From the NCBI GenBank assembly GCA_003354055.1, contig PIVQ01000034.1, positions 1 through 24,118 of the forward strand: a stretch of DNA of 24,118 nt, in the 5' to 3' direction. Below are positions 1 through 8,452 of the stretch, piece by piece. The notes beneath the pieces are model-generated. The model did not search any database and was not told where the DNA came from. It saw only the letters and a program-made list of their open reading frames with translations. A program made the position numbers and the translations under genes. Source of the stretch: Desulfobacteraceae bacterium (GTDB taxonomy: Bacteria; Desulfobacterota; Desulfobacteria; Desulfobacterales; Desulfobacteraceae). Positions within the stretch are counted from its first letter, which is position 1. The number at the start of each line of letters is the position of its first letter.

Positions 1-396
1 GTGATTATTCCCAAACCGGATCTCCAGCGCCGGTTGCTGGAGATTCTGGCCTCAGATACCTATAAAGCATTGCATAATCCGTCATATTCGGCCATTGCCA
101 ATCCATACTCGCTGGAACTCCAAAATTGTACGGAGCATTTGCTTGATGCCTTGTTTGCTGCCATCTATAAAACGGACAATATTCAGCAGATCAAGGCAAA
201 TGAGAAGGCGTATTTCAAGGCCCAGCCTGTAAACGTGAATCCGGTCAAACTGGCACTGGGCTCCATGTTTTCCGCAGATATCACCACATCCGACCATCCG
301 GGCGCACCGGAAACCACCACATTTACAACCATTGGGGATTTTCTGGAGCAATTTAACCTGGTTTCCAAGCAGTATATTCTGGCTGAGGAAAGCTAA
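1..396 (+). CDS. Unrecognised protein, possibly 5'-truncated by the window edge
   Basis: An open frame begins at the first base of the window with GTG (MIIPKPDLQRRLLEIL) and stops with TAA after 131 residues. Because it opens exactly at the edge, GTG may be the true start or an internal codon of a longer gene, and no upstream ribosome binding site can be inspected. The product is soluble-looking, with no signal peptide or membrane segment. It has an amphipathic N-terminal stretch (about residues 5-60), a middle part rich in Pro/Val/Thr, and a helical C-terminus (DFLEQFNLVSKQYILAEES). I see no catalytic motif and do not recognise the family. It converges on the rhodanese gene, with a long hairpin between the two. 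That the frame is coding is likely from its length and the terminator-like hairpin just after the stop. Function unknown. Confidence 0.55.
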   Translation: MIIPKPDLQRRLLEILASDTYKALHNPSYSAIANPYSLELQNCTEHLLDALFAAIYKTDNIQQIKANEKAYFKAQPVNVNPVKLALGSMFSADITTSDHPGAPETTTFTTIGDFLEQFNLVSKQYILAEES

Positions 397-405
397 ATCT
401 TGATA

Positions 406-441
406 GAGAGTCCGGTAAGCGCACAGGCTTACCGGGCTCTC
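406..441. terminator. Long hairpin between convergent genes, probable bidirectional terminator
   Basis: Arms 406-420 and 427-441 form a 15-bp stem with a single T-G wobble and a 6-base loop (GCACAG). It starts 10 bases after the stop of the first ORF and ends 14 bases before the stop of the convergent rhodanese gene. No strong T-tract follows on either strand, so termination is inferred from position and stem strength rather than from a classic U-run. Confidence 0.6.
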
Positions 442-454
442 CACTGAGAATAAA

Positions 455-868
455 TCAGTTCTTTTCGATCATCTCTTTATAGGGCCAGCCTGTCATGCCT
501 TTTTCAAGGATCAGCAGGCGGTCTTTGCCCACATTCCGGGCTGCCATATAATCATAACTGCGCTTTGCACCGCCTTTGCCTCTGGGGCAGACAATTACCA
601 CAGGATGGCTGTTGTCCTTGGCCTGTGATACGGCTGTATCCAGTTTTGCCTTTTCTAAGTCTGATTTTGCCGGATAGGCATAGGTTGCCAGGGAGCCCTT
701 CAGGTGGTGGGCGTCAAACTCTTCCTTGACCTGGATATCTACGATAATAACAGGTGACTGGGTCTTGATCCAGGTTTTTACCTGATCCTGGGAAACGTAG
801 TTATAACTTTCGGACCAGGCCGGGGAGGCCAGAATCAGGAAAAACAGTGCTATGATAACTCTCTTCAT
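455..868 (-). CDS. Secreted single-domain rhodanese-like protein
   Basis: 137 residues. An N-terminal Sec signal peptide (MKRVIIALFFLILASPAWSES, likely cleaved after about residue 19) precedes one rhodanese domain of about 110 residues. Visible rhodanese features are the VIIVDIQVKEEFDAHHLKGS stretch near residues 40-60, the active-site loop beginning at Cys94 (VIVCPRGKGGAKRS), and the C-terminal LEKGMTGWPY signature. Rhodanese domains move sulfane sulfur through a cysteine persulfide. A periplasmic copy with an intact cysteine could act on polysulfide or thiosulfate, which would fit a sulfur-metabolising host, but the substrate is not shown by sequence. The ATG at 868 has an AAGGAG ribosome binding site and its own promoter upstream. 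It is a single-gene unit, convergent with the ORF at 1-396 and divergent from the U32 gene. Confidence 0.88.
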   Translation of the reverse strand: MKRVIIALFFLILASPAWSESYNYVSQDQVKTWIKTQSPVIIVDIQVKEEFDAHHLKGSLATYAYPAKSDLEKAKLDTAVSQAKDNSHPVVIVCPRGKGGAKRSYDYMAARNVGKDRLLILEKGMTGWPYKEMIEKN

Positions 869-921
869 AAAAAACTCCTTGGCGTTAGGGTATTTTACCT
901 CTGGTTGACGATGACCGGATG

Positions 922-951
922 ACTATACAGACCTGCCATAGGAGTTGACAA
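922..951 (-). promoter_or_regulatory. Sigma-70-type promoter for the rhodanese gene
   Basis: On the minus strand TTGTCA (951-946) and TATAGT (927-922) are separated by 18 bp, each matching 5 of 6 consensus bases. The predicted transcript starts about 45 bases before the rhodanese ATG. Prediction by eye only. Confidence 0.5.
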
Positions 952-1039
952 ATTGTTAATTCGAATCATCTTTGAGGAAGTGTATTTATAAAAACAATAG
1001 GGGTCCTCTGATAATTAGAGGCGGCCAATAGGAGTTCGG

Positions 1040-2884
1040 ATGGGACAAAGGGTTTTGGAGTTGCTGGCACCGGCAAAAAATTGTGAACTGGGCATGGCAG
1101 CCATAAACCATGGGGCTGATGCCGTTTATATCGGGGCGGAGCAATTCGGCGCCCGGGCAGCTGCAGGAAATTCCATTGCCGAGATTGAGGCGCTCTGTGC
1201 ATATGCCCATCGCTACAGGGCACGGGTTTATGTGGCCCTGAATACCCTGATTTTTGACCATGAGATTGAGGCGGTGAGGCATCTGGTATGTCAGATTTGG
1301 GATGCCGGAGCCGATGCCCTGATTATTCAGGATATGGGCCTGCTTGAAATGGATCTGCCGCCCATCCCTTTGTTTGCCAGCACCCAGACCGATAACCGAA
1401 CACCGGAAAAGGTCCGTTTTCTTGAACAAAGCGGATTCCAGCGGGTGATCCTGGCCCGGGAACTGGGGCTTGATGCCATAGGCAAGATTCGTAAAACCAC
1501 CAGCGTTGACCTGGAGGCCTTTGTCCATGGGGCCCTGTGCGTATGTTACTCCGGCCAATGTTATATGAGTGCGACCATCGGTGGCAGAAGCGCCAATCGG
1601 GGCTCCTGCGGCCAGCCCTGTCGCCTGCCCTGGAATCTGGTTACGGGTAAGGGAGATATCCTAGCCGAAAATCGTTACCTGCTATCCCTCAAAGATATGA
1701 ACCGGGCCAACCATCTCGCTGCCCTGGTGGGTGCTGGAATCTCCTCTTTTAAAATTGAAGGCCGGCTCAAGGACCTGGCCTATGTGAAAAATGTCACCGG
1801 GTTTTACCGCCGGCATCTGGATGCCTTTATGGAAGACAACCCGGGATATATAAAGGCGTCCTCAGGCAAAACGTTGCTTTCCTTTACCCCGGATCCTGCA
1901 AAAACCTTTAACCGGGGTGAAACTGATTATTTTCTGTTTGACCGTGAGGGCACTCCTGCTCATTCCTTTGATACCCCAAAGTCCATGGGAGAGAAAATAG
2001 GAACCGTGAAAAAGGTGACCCCGGACTGGTTGACCCTGAACACCCGTCATGAACTGCACAATGGAGACGGCCTTTGCTTTCTGGATCCCAAAGGACAGCT
2101 GAGAGGTTTTCAGATCAACCGGGTGGATAAGACCGGGAAATTGTTTCCGCCGGGGCGGCAGCCGCTCAAAAAGACTCCCGTTTCCCAGGGAACCTTGGTT
2201 TATCGAAACCACGACCAGGCATTTTCCCGACTCATGGCCGGAAAAACAGCAGATCGAAAAATCGGCCTGGATCTGGTTTTTTCAGAAAGGCGGGACGGCT
2301 TTGTTTTGAGTGCTGAGGATGAGGATCATATCCGGGCTGAGGTTATTCTTGACGTTTCAAAAGAGCCTGCCAAAAATCCGGAACGCGCCCTTTCGGTCAT
2401 TGAAAAACAATTGGGCAAACTGGGCAACACCCTGTTTTTTCTCCGCAGTTTATCCATCGATTCCGCCTCGTATTTTTTATCTGCCAAAGATCTGAACCGC
2501 CTCCGCAGGGATTTGGTATCAGCCATGGAAAACCAAAGAGCACAACAGGCTGTACGTATGACCTGTCTGCCAAGGCCCGAACCGGTTCCCTATCCTGGAT
2601 CAGACCTGGATTTCAGGGCCAATGTGGCTAATGATCTTGCCAAAAAGTTTTACGAAAAACGAGGGGTAACCTCTTTTGCACCTGCCTTTGAAATTTCCCG
2701 GCCGGATCCCGGATCACCTGTCATGACCACAAAACATTGTATCCGATATGGTCTGGGCCATTGTCCCAAGTACCATAAATCAAAAGATAAGGTCTGGTCC
2801 GGCCCCCTGTACCTGGAAAATGAAAAAGGGCGGTTTCAGGTGGTGATTGACTGTAAACAATGTGAAATGATCATTACCAGCTGA
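1040..2884 (+). CDS. rlhA: Peptidase U32 family protein, RlhA-like 23S rRNA hydroxylase
   Basis: 614 residues, close to the roughly 650 of E. coli RlhA (YdcP). The N-terminal half is the U32 barrel-like domain: ELLAPAKNCELGMAAINHGADAVYIG at the start, then the U32 signature EAFVHGALCVCYSGQCYMS at about 159-177. A cysteine cluster (Cys167, 169, 174, 190, 194) ends in NRGSCGQPCR. A C-terminal half of about 300 residues is typical of the long U32/DUF3656 proteins and ends with a further Cys/His-rich patch (GHCPKYH, CKQCEM). Long U32 proteins of this type are known for prephenate-dependent hydroxylation of 23S rRNA C2501, despite the old protease label. The ATG follows an AGGAG ribosome binding site. 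A short CCTCT/AGAGG inverted repeat lies just upstream (1005-1021). No neighbour suggests a specialised role. The family is clear; which RNA it modifies is inferred. Confidence 0.85.
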   Translation: MGQRVLELLAPAKNCELGMAAINHGADAVYIGAEQFGARAAAGNSIAEIEALCAYAHRYRARVYVALNTLIFDHEIEAVRHLVCQIWDAGADALIIQDMGLLEMDLPPIPLFASTQTDNRTPEKVRFLEQSGFQRVILARELGLDAIGKIRKTTSVDLEAFVHGALCVCYSGQCYMSATIGGRSANRGSCGQPCRLPWNLVTGKGDILAENRYLLSLKDMNRANHLAALVGAGISSFKIEGRLKDLAYVKNVTGFYRRHLDAFMEDNPGYIKASSGKTLLSFTPDPAKTFNRGETDYFLFDREGTPAHSFDTPKSMGEKIGTVKKVTPDWLTLNTRHELHNGDGLCFLDPKGQLRGFQINRVDKTGKLFPPGRQPLKKTPVSQGTLVYRNHDQAFSRLMAGKTADRKIGLDLVFSERRDGFVLSAEDEDHIRAEVILDVSKEPAKNPERALSVIEKQLGKLGNTLFFLRSLSIDSASYFLSAKDLNRLRRDLVSAMENQRAQQAVRMTCLPRPEPVPYPGSDLDFRANVANDLAKKFYEKRGVTSFAPAFEISRPDPGSPVMTTKHCIRYGLGHCPKYHKSKDKVWSGPLYLENEKGRFQVVIDCKQCEMIITS

Positions 2885-2910
2885 GTGTCATTTCGTAATA
2901 GAAAAGTGAA

Positions 2911-2943
2911 TGTTAGGATTATGTTAGAATTGTGTTAGGCGGT
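2911..2943 (+). promoter_or_regulatory. Three 11-bp direct repeats starting TGTTAG, putative response-regulator operator
   Basis: Three tandem units begin at 2911, 2922 and 2933: TGTTAGGATTA, TGTTAGAATTG and TGTTAGGCGGT. The hexamer TGTTAG is identical in all three and the period is exactly 11 bp. Direct repeats with 11-bp phasing are the usual binding pattern of OmpR/PhoB-family response regulators. The last unit abuts the -35 position of the promoter before the chemoreceptor gene. Confidence 0.55.
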
Positions 2944-2970
2944 TCCGTTTTTTCTATGTTCTGCTATACT
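2942..2970 (+). promoter_or_regulatory. Extended -10 promoter with poor -35, upstream of the MCP gene
   Basis: TGCTATACT at 2962-2970 is an extended -10 (TGn then TATACT, 5 of 6). The -35 position 17 bp upstream (2942-2947) reads GTTCCG and does not match TTGACA. A poor -35 directly next to the TGTTAG repeats fits an activator-dependent promoter. The predicted leader is about 57 bases. Confidence 0.5.
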
Positions 2971-3033
2971 TATGGGCATTCAATTCCAAAGTAGAGCAGT
3001 TATTTTATATCCGCGAAATTTATGGAGGATTAT

Positions 3034-4734
3034 ATGAATACATCGTTTGTAGGTAATCTCTCAATGGGGAAAAAACTTATCGGATCATTTCTCTTTGTTG
3101 CTTTTATTACGGCAGTGGTGGGGGGGATCGGTTTTTTTCGTATCTCATCGAGCATAACCGGTGTGAAAGTGCTTGTTGAGGATGACGTAGAGTTTTTAAA
3201 GCAGGCAGAAGAGCTTAAAATATTTGCCCTCCAGCACCGGCGGTATGAGAAAGACTTCTTTTTAAACATTGGAAAGCCTGAAAAGCAGAAGGGGTATGTT
3301 AAAAAGTTTAGAGGGGTTTCTGAAAAAACCAGCTCATTGATCTCTATTATTATAGAGAAGGTCGGCACTGACCCGCATCTGACTGATGAGGTAAAGACAG
3401 CAGCAAAAGAGGCGGGGACAGCCTATCAAAAATATGTGGAAGGATTTTTCGCCCTGACTCAGACGGTGTTGGCAGATGCATCCATAACCCCTCAGAAGGG
3501 GAACGGTCTGATGAAACCCTTTAAAGACTATATCTATAAGTTTGAAAAAAGTGTGGATATCGTCTTGAATGGGGCGCTTGGGATGGTGGACGAGGAATCG
3601 GCCCATATCATTGCCTCAGGAGAACGGTCCAGAATAGTTATCGGAGTTTTGCTTGTCATCGGTATTTTGGTCAGTGTGGCCATAGGCGTTATCTTGACCG
3701 CCATGATTACCCGGCCGTTGAAAGCCGCGGTGGGACAGGCTGATCTGTTGGCCAACGGAGATTTCAGCCAGACCATTGACCTGGATCAAAAGGATGAGGT
3801 GGGGCAATTGGTTAAGGCCATGAACACCATGTCCGGCAATTTAAGAGGCATGTTTCAGGAAATCATTCAGGGAACTGCTACGTTGACGGCATCATCAACA
3901 GAGTTATCTGCCGTATCCGAACAGATCGCCACCAACTCCGAGCAGACGTCAGAGGCATCCGGGACAGTGGCAGCTGCGGCAGAGGAGTTGAGTGCCAACA
4001 TGAATGGGGTGGCGACATCCTCCGAAGAGGCTGAATCCAGTCTTTCAATGATTGTGGCGGCATCTGAAGAGATGACATCCACTATCGTGGAAATATCAAA
4101 GAATACCGCAACAGGCAGTGATATCACCCGGACTGCCGTCACTGATGCAAGCCTGGTTTCTGAAAAGGTAAATGCGCTGGGGCATGCAGCCGCAGCCATT
4201 TCAAAGGTAACCGAGACCATCGAAGATATCTCCGAGCAGACTAACCTTCTGGCATTGAATGCCACCATTGAGGCGGCCCGGGCAGGAGAGGCCGGTAAAG
4301 GATTTGCCGTTGTCGCCGGTGAGATTAAAGCCCTGGCCCAGCAGACGGCCGAAGCCACCCGGGAGATCAGCCAGAATATCTCCGGCATTCAGCATACCAC
4401 AGAGGAATCTGTTGATGCCATCGGCAAGATCACCAAAGTCATCAATGAGATTAACGAGATTGTCGTGAGCGTGGCCACGGCCATAGAAGAACAGTCCGCC
4501 ACCACCCAGGAGATCTCCAACAATGTCGCACAGGCAGCGTCCGGGGTTCAGGAAGTTAATGAAAATATCAGTCAGTCCTCTGCTGTGGCAGGTGAAGTCA
4601 CCCGTGATATTGCCGGTGTCAGCCAGGCAGCCTCCGAAACACAGGAGGGTAGTGTGCAGGTGAGCAAAAGTGCCCATGAACTGTCCGAACTGGCAGAGAA
4701 CCTAAATGCCATCATCGGCCGCTTCAAGGTTTAA
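3034..4734 (+). CDS. Methyl-accepting chemotaxis protein (transmembrane chemoreceptor)
   Basis: 566 residues from the chosen start. An in-frame ATG at 3022 would add four residues, but that ATG overlaps the GGAGG that serves as ribosome binding site for the ATG at 3034. Order of parts: TM1 at about 14-36; a periplasmic helical sensor of about 160 residues containing [16 protein letters not shown], a pattern seen in four-helix-bundle or HBM-type sensors; TM2 at about 199-222; a HAMP linker to about 275; and the cytoplasmic signalling domain. The conserved hairpin tip ([20 protein letters not shown] through [20 protein letters not shown]) is at about 396-436. No C-terminal CheR-docking pentapeptide is present (it ends NAIIGRFKV). 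The receptor would control the CheA kinase in response to a periplasmic ligand, which cannot be predicted. It is probably its own transcription unit, or co-transcribed with the small protein that follows. Confidence 0.95.
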   Translation: MNTSFVGNLSMGKKLIGSFLFVAFITAVVGGIGFFRISSSITGVKVLVEDDVEFLKQAEELKIFALQHRRYEKDFFLNIGKPEKQKGYVKKFRGVSEKTSSLISIIIEKVGTDPHLTDEVKTAAKEAGTAYQKYVEGFFALTQTVLADASITPQKGNGLMKPFKDYIYKFEKSVDIVLNGALGMVDEESAHIIASGERSRIVIGVLLVIGILVSVAIGVILTAMITRPLKAAVGQADLLANGDFSQTIDLDQKDEVGQLVKAMNTMSGNLRGMFQEIIQGTATLTASSTELSAVSEQIATNSEQTSEASGTVAAAAEELSANMNGVATSSEEAESSLSMIVAASEEMTSTIVEISKNTATGSDITRTAVTDASLVSEKVNALGHAAAAISKVTETIEDISEQTNLLALNATIEAARAGEAGKGFAVVAGEIKALAQQTAEATREISQNISGIQHTTEESVDAIGKITKVINEINEIVVSVATAIEEQSATTQEISNNVAQAASGVQEVNENISQSSAVAGEVTRDIAGVSQAASETQEGSVQVSKSAHELSELAENLNAIIGRFKV

Positions 4735-4789
4735 TGGCGTATTTGTAATGTCTTGACTTTTGCCCGGAATTTAATTAAAAATTTCTGCC

Positions 4790-5185
4790 ATGGATTTTGA
4801 TGCACACTGCAGTTACGATATAACGGTACAAGGCCAAATTTACATTGTCCGTTTTTACCAGACCTGGAACCTGGAAGGGGCCAAGGCATTTTTTAAGGCC
4901 TATAAATCCATTATCCGGGAAAAGAACTTTGAACAATTCGGGGTGTTGGGGGATCTGCGTAAATTAGAGGGCGGCACTCCGGACGGAATGGCCTATTTTG
5001 AAAAAATTGCAGACTGGTGCCGGACCCACGGCCAGATTGCCAGAGCCCAGTTGATTGACTCTGCCCTGAGCGACTATATGATCAATCAGGCCAGCCGGGG
5101 CAAGGAAATTTTTCCCATTAAGACCTTTGATGACGAAACCCAGGCCATGAGTTGGCTTGCTGACCTGGGTCTGAAGATCGGTTAA
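4790..5185 (+). CDS. Small SpoIIAA/STAS-like protein of unknown function
   Basis: 131 residues, cytosolic, with no signal peptide. The pattern is an N-terminal strand-rich part (YDITVQGQIYIVRFYQTWNL), an acidic and helical middle (MAYFEKIADWCRTHGQIARA), and a C-terminal segment IKTFDDETQAMSWLADLGL. The last segment strongly resembles the end of SpoIIAA-like (STAS-fold) proteins. Such domains bind proteins or small ligands rather than catalyse reactions. The ATG at 4790 has no convincing Shine-Dalgarno sequence; the preceding bases are AT-rich. It lies 55 bp after the chemoreceptor, so it may be co-transcribed with it. It ends only 2 bp from the stop of convergent thiD. The fold assignment is a judgement from pattern, not a search. 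Confidence 0.65.
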   Translation: MDFDAHCSYDITVQGQIYIVRFYQTWNLEGAKAFFKAYKSIIREKNFEQFGVLGDLRKLEGGTPDGMAYFEKIADWCRTHGQIARAQLIDSALSDYMINQASRGKEIFPIKTFDDETQAMSWLADLGLKIG

Positions 5186-5187
5186 CC

Positions 5188-6006
5188 CTATCTGCTTTTT
5201 TCCCAGAGATCGTAAAAATGATGAACCGGACCGTGGCCTTTGCCGGTGGTATATTCTGCACCGGCGGACAAGGCTCCCGTGATATAAGCCTTTGCCTGTT
5301 TTACTGCCGAAGTCAGGTCAAGTCCCCTGGCAAGGCCTGCGGCAATGGCTGACGACAGGGTACATCCGGTGCCGTGGGAGTTCTGGGTATCAATCCGTTC
5401 TCCGGGCAGTTCAATCATATTGCCTGTGGCACTTTCGTAAAGAAGATCATGACTTTTTTTTCCTGTCAGGTGGCCGCCTTTGACCAGGACATTTTTAGCT
5501 CCTAGTTCGGCCAGCTCCCTTGCTGCCGTCGGCATATCCTTGGCGGTTTCAACGGGTCTTCCCAGCAGTACCGATGCTTCAGGCAGGTTGGGGGTGATTA
5601 CTGAGGCCAGGGGAAGCAATCGTTCTTTTAAGGCGGTTACCGCATCGTCCAGAAGCAGCTTGTCCCCGCTTTTTGAAATCATCACCGGATCCACCACCAC
5701 ATTGGGGCAGTGCCATTGCAATAGCTTGTCTGCCACAACCTCGATCACCTCAGGAGAGTGAAGCATGCCGATTTTAACCGCATCGGTTCCGATGTCATCC
5801 ATGACCGCATCAATCTGCTGTCCGATGAATTCGGGCGGGGTCGGGAAAATTTCCGTGACCACCCGGGTATTCTGGGCGGTCAGGGCGGTAATGGCGGACA
5901 TTCCGAAACAGCCCAGAGCGGAAAAGGTTTTTAGATCGGCCTGGATACCTGCACCGCCGCCGCTGTCTGATCCGGCAATGGTCAAGGCTCTGTAATATGA
6001 GGTCAT
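5188..6006 (-). CDS. thiD: Hydroxymethylpyrimidine / phosphomethylpyrimidine kinase ThiD
   Basis: 272 residues, the usual ThiD length. It phosphorylates 4-amino-5-hydroxymethyl-2-methylpyrimidine and then its monophosphate to give HMP-PP, the pyrimidine half used by ThiE. Ribokinase-fold signatures are present: [20 protein letters not shown] at the N-terminus with [16 protein letters not shown], and the anion-hole motif [18 protein letters not shown] near residue 210. Its ATG overlaps the ThiE stop by four bases (ATGA) and has an AGGAGA ribosome binding site inside the end of thiE, so the two are translationally coupled. It is the last gene of the TPP-riboswitch operon. Confidence 0.95.
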   Translation of the reverse strand: MTSYYRALTIAGSDSGGGAGIQADLKTFSALGCFGMSAITALTAQNTRVVTEIFPTPPEFIGQQIDAVMDDIGTDAVKIGMLHSPEVIEVVADKLLQWHCPNVVVDPVMISKSGDKLLLDDAVTALKERLLPLASVITPNLPEASVLLGRPVETAKDMPTAARELAELGAKNVLVKGGHLTGKKSHDLLYESATGNMIELPGERIDTQNSHGTGCTLSSAIAAGLARGLDLTSAVKQAKAYITGALSAGAEYTTGKGHGPVHHFYDLWEKSR

Positions 6007-6632
6007 TTGTTGTTCTCCTGTCGGGTTCTGATAAACTTGTGTTTAAGGTTTTGGGTTGCCCTGAATGGATCTTCGGCACCGCAGATGGCCGAGACTACGG
6101 CAACGGCATCCGCTCCTGCCCGCACCACGTCCGGCACATTGGATGAATTCAGTCCGCCGATGGCCACCAGGGTATGGCGGGAGTATTCCCGGATCCGGGC
6201 AAGACCCTCAAGGCCCCAGGGTGCCTTTGTGTCTGTCTTGGTGGGGGTGGCAAATACAGGGCTTACCCCGATATAGGCCAGGTCCAGGTCCTGGGCGGCT
6301 TCAACATCCTCCCAGGTTTCAACGGACAGGCCGATAATCGTATTCGGTCCCATAATCTGCCGCACCTTTTCATAGGGCATGTCGCTCTGCCCGATATGGA
6401 CCCCGTCCGCCCCTGATGCCAGGGCAATGTCCAGCCGGTCATTGATGATCAACGGAATGCCTGTAGGTGAAAGCAAAGCTTTCAGCCGGATGGCCCTGTT
6501 TAGAAAGGTTCGGGTATCCGCTGTTTTTTCCCGTAACTGCACACAGCAGACCCCGGCTTCCGCGGCCTGTGCCACCACCGCCTCAATATCATTTCGGGGG
6601 CAGTCACCGGTGACAAGAAAAATTCCGTTCAT
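6003..6632 (-). CDS. thiE: Thiamin phosphate synthase ThiE
   Basis: 209 residues, typical ThiE length. It couples HMP-PP to thiazole phosphate, giving thiamin monophosphate. Diagnostic stretches of the TIM barrel are CVQLREKTADTRTF (diphosphate-binding), IINDRLDIALASGADGVHIGQ and YIGVSPVFATPTKTDTKAPWG, followed by LVAIGGLNSSNV and AGADAVAVVSAI. The start at 6632 has an AGGAG ribosome binding site. It sits 9 bp after thiM and overlaps thiD by four bases. In the salvage pathway it takes its substrates from ThiD and ThiM encoded on either side. Confidence 0.95.
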   Translation of the reverse strand: MNGIFLVTGDCPRNDIEAVVAQAAEAGVCCVQLREKTADTRTFLNRAIRLKALLSPTGIPLIINDRLDIALASGADGVHIGQSDMPYEKVRQIMGPNTIIGLSVETWEDVEAAQDLDLAYIGVSPVFATPTKTDTKAPWGLEGLARIREYSRHTLVAIGGLNSSNVPDVVRAGADAVAVVSAICGAEDPFRATQNLKHKFIRTRQENNK

Positions 6633-6641
6633 GCCGCTCTC

Positions 6642-7439
6642 CTATACCTTTAAATAACCTTCAATATCTTTTTCAGACATGAGGAACAGGGCATCTAAAA
6701 AATGAAGCTGTAGTGTGCCGGGGCCTTTGGCCTCTTTGGCAGCCATCTCTCCGGCAATTCCCATCACTGCCATGGCGTGGGCCGCTGCCTGATGAAAGTC
6801 CTGATTCACCGCGGCAAAGGCACCGCACAGGGCAGAGGCTGTACATCCGAGACCCGTGACTCTGGGCATGAGATAATGTCCGTTCTTTATTGTCAGTACC
6901 GCGTCTTTGTCCAGAATATAATCGGTCTCCCCGGTTACGCAGACCACAGAGTTAAACACAATATTCAGATTCTTGGCAGATTCAATGGCCAGTCCGGACC
7001 CGGAGGTAGAGTCCACCCCTTTGGTGGAAACCCCGGCCTGGCTCAGGGCCATAATCTCGGAGCCGTTTCCCCGGATAATGGAAGGGGCAACTTCTCTGAT
7101 CAGATCACGGGCCGTGTCTGTCCTGTATGGAGTGGCGCCTACGCCCACCGGATCGAGAACAATGGGAATCCCTTTTTCCTTTGCCTTTTTGACGGCCTTG
7201 AACATGGCTGCTATCCATCTGTCGCTCAGGGTGCCGATATTGATGACCAGGGCTCCGGCTATGTTTACCATATCCGCAACCTCTTGCTCAGCATGGGCCA
7301 TTACCGGGGATGCACCTATGGCCAGCAGGGCGTTTGCAGTGGTATTCATGACCACGTAATTGGTAATATTGTGAACCAGGGGGCTGTTCTGCCGGATGGT
7401 CCACAGATCCTTGTAAATATCTGCTGTATTAAGATTCAT
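6642..7439 (-). CDS. thiM: Hydroxyethylthiazole kinase ThiM
   Basis: 265 residues, standard for ThiM. It phosphorylates 4-methyl-5-(2-hydroxyethyl)thiazole for salvage. Visible motifs are [20 protein letters not shown] and [12 protein letters not shown] near the N-terminus, [31 protein letters not shown], and the phosphate-site [17 protein letters not shown] with the conserved Cys. A strong AAGGAGG ribosome binding site precedes the ATG. A kinase for preformed thiazole, with no thiazole synthase genes in the operon, marks this cassette as a salvage rather than a de novo pathway. Confidence 0.95.
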   Translation of the reverse strand: MNLNTADIYKDLWTIRQNSPLVHNITNYVVMNTTANALLAIGASPVMAHAEQEVADMVNIAGALVINIGTLSDRWIAAMFKAVKKAKEKGIPIVLDPVGVGATPYRTDTARDLIREVAPSIIRGNGSEIMALSQAGVSTKGVDSTSGSGLAIESAKNLNIVFNSVVCVTGETDYILDKDAVLTIKNGHYLMPRVTGLGCTASALCGAFAAVNQDFHQAAAHAMAVMGIAGEMAAKEAKGPGTLQLHFLDALFLMSEKDIEGYLKV

Positions 7440-7469
7440 GGCGTCCTCCTTATATCACGCGTTTTTTTT

Positions 7470-8405
7470 TTACTCCCAGGTATGGATTAGGTCTCTGGCA
7501 TCCACCCGGTTTTTAATCAGGCCGTATTTGAGGGCAAAGTCTGCAAAGGCCTGCCATTTAACCGGGTCGTGCCCGTCCGGCCCTGCAAAATAAGGTCGGG
7601 TCAATTCAAAGGCTTTTGTTTCAATATCTACATCAGCCTCGGGAACCGCAGACAGGTAAAATTCCAGGGCAATTGCAGGATCGGTCTGGGCCTCTGCCAG
7701 GGCAATGCGAATGGCTTTGACAAATCCCTGGATGGCTTCTTTTTTATTTTTTAATGTTTTGGACCCTGCCACAAAGATCAGTTCCTCGTAATCCGGGATC
7801 CCGTATTTTTCAAGCTCAAAGAATCCGGCACGATACCCGTGCTTTTCCATGCCTACTGTTTCATAGGTCTTAAAGGGTCCCATGACCGCATCCACCTGTT
7901 TGGAAACCAGAGCGGGCAGAATGGTGAATCCCACGTTTACCGGGGTATAGTCTTTAATTCCGTTGATGTCGGCAAAGGCCTTGAGCATCACGTCCATGAG
8001 CCCGGGCACGGTATATCCGATTTTTTTTCCCGACAGATCCGAAGGATGTTTAATGGCCCCGTCCAGGTAGAGCAGAGTGGTCAGCGGATGCACCACCAGC
8101 GGGGTGATAGCTTTGATATCCAGCCCCTGGTCCGCTGCAATAATGGTCTGGGGTTGGTAGGATACGGCCAGATCCACATTGCCCGATGCAGCAAGTTTCA
8201 GGGCATCACTGGTCTCCGACGGGGTGATGATTTCCACCTCAATCCCAAAATCGTCAAAATATCCGGATTCCCGGGCCAGATAAATGGGTAGATGGTCCAC
8301 ATTGGGAAACCAGTCCAGCATTAGGGTGAGCTTTTCAGCAGCAGTTCCGGGAACAGGCATCAACATCATCAGGACCAGTAGCAGTAAAATAAATTTTTGT
8401 TTCAT
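7470..8405 (-). CDS. thiY: Periplasmic binding protein ThiY-like (NMT1/THI5 family), pyrimidine precursor uptake
   Basis: 311 residues with a Sec signal peptide (MKQKFILLLLVLMMLMPVPG, cleaved near TAAEK). The mature N-terminus LTLMLDWFPNVDHLPIYLAR is the hallmark of the NMT1/THI5 family, which includes ThiY, the receptor for formylaminopyrimidine, and HMP-binding relatives. DLAVSYQPQTIIAADQGLDI and VDAVMGPFKTYETVGMEK are further typical stretches. It delivers a thiamin pyrimidine precursor to the permease and ATPase encoded just upstream. It has an AAGGA ribosome binding site. Whether the ligand is HMP, formylaminopyrimidine or a related compound cannot be told; no TenA-type hydrolase is encoded nearby, which slightly favours HMP. 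Confidence 0.85.
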   Translation of the reverse strand: MKQKFILLLLVLMMLMPVPGTAAEKLTLMLDWFPNVDHLPIYLARESGYFDDFGIEVEIITPSETSDALKLAASGNVDLAVSYQPQTIIAADQGLDIKAITPLVVHPLTTLLYLDGAIKHPSDLSGKKIGYTVPGLMDVMLKAFADINGIKDYTPVNVGFTILPALVSKQVDAVMGPFKTYETVGMEKHGYRAGFFELEKYGIPDYEELIFVAGSKTLKNKKEAIQGFVKAIRIALAEAQTDPAIALEFYLSAVPEADVDIETKAFELTRPYFAGPDGHDPVKWQAFADFALKYGLIKNRVDARDLIHTWE

Positions 8406-8452
8406 GTTTTCCTTTTTGTCTGTCTATTTACAATTTAGCTTAATATTTAAAT

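Noticed and set aside
945..973. Plus-strand TTGACA as a promoter for the U32 gene
   Set aside because: The -35 is perfect, but no -10 resembling TATAAT lies 16-18 bp downstream; the element is better read as part of the minus-strand rhodanese promoter.
3867..4388. 173-codon minus-strand ORF inside the chemoreceptor
   Set aside because: It is antisense to the conserved MCP signalling domain, whose Ala/Ser-rich coding leaves the opposite strand open; no independent support.
4754..4789. Promoter (TTGACT) for the small SpoIIAA-like gene
   Set aside because: TTGACT at 4754-4759 has no convincing -10 at the right distance in the AT-rich stretch that follows.
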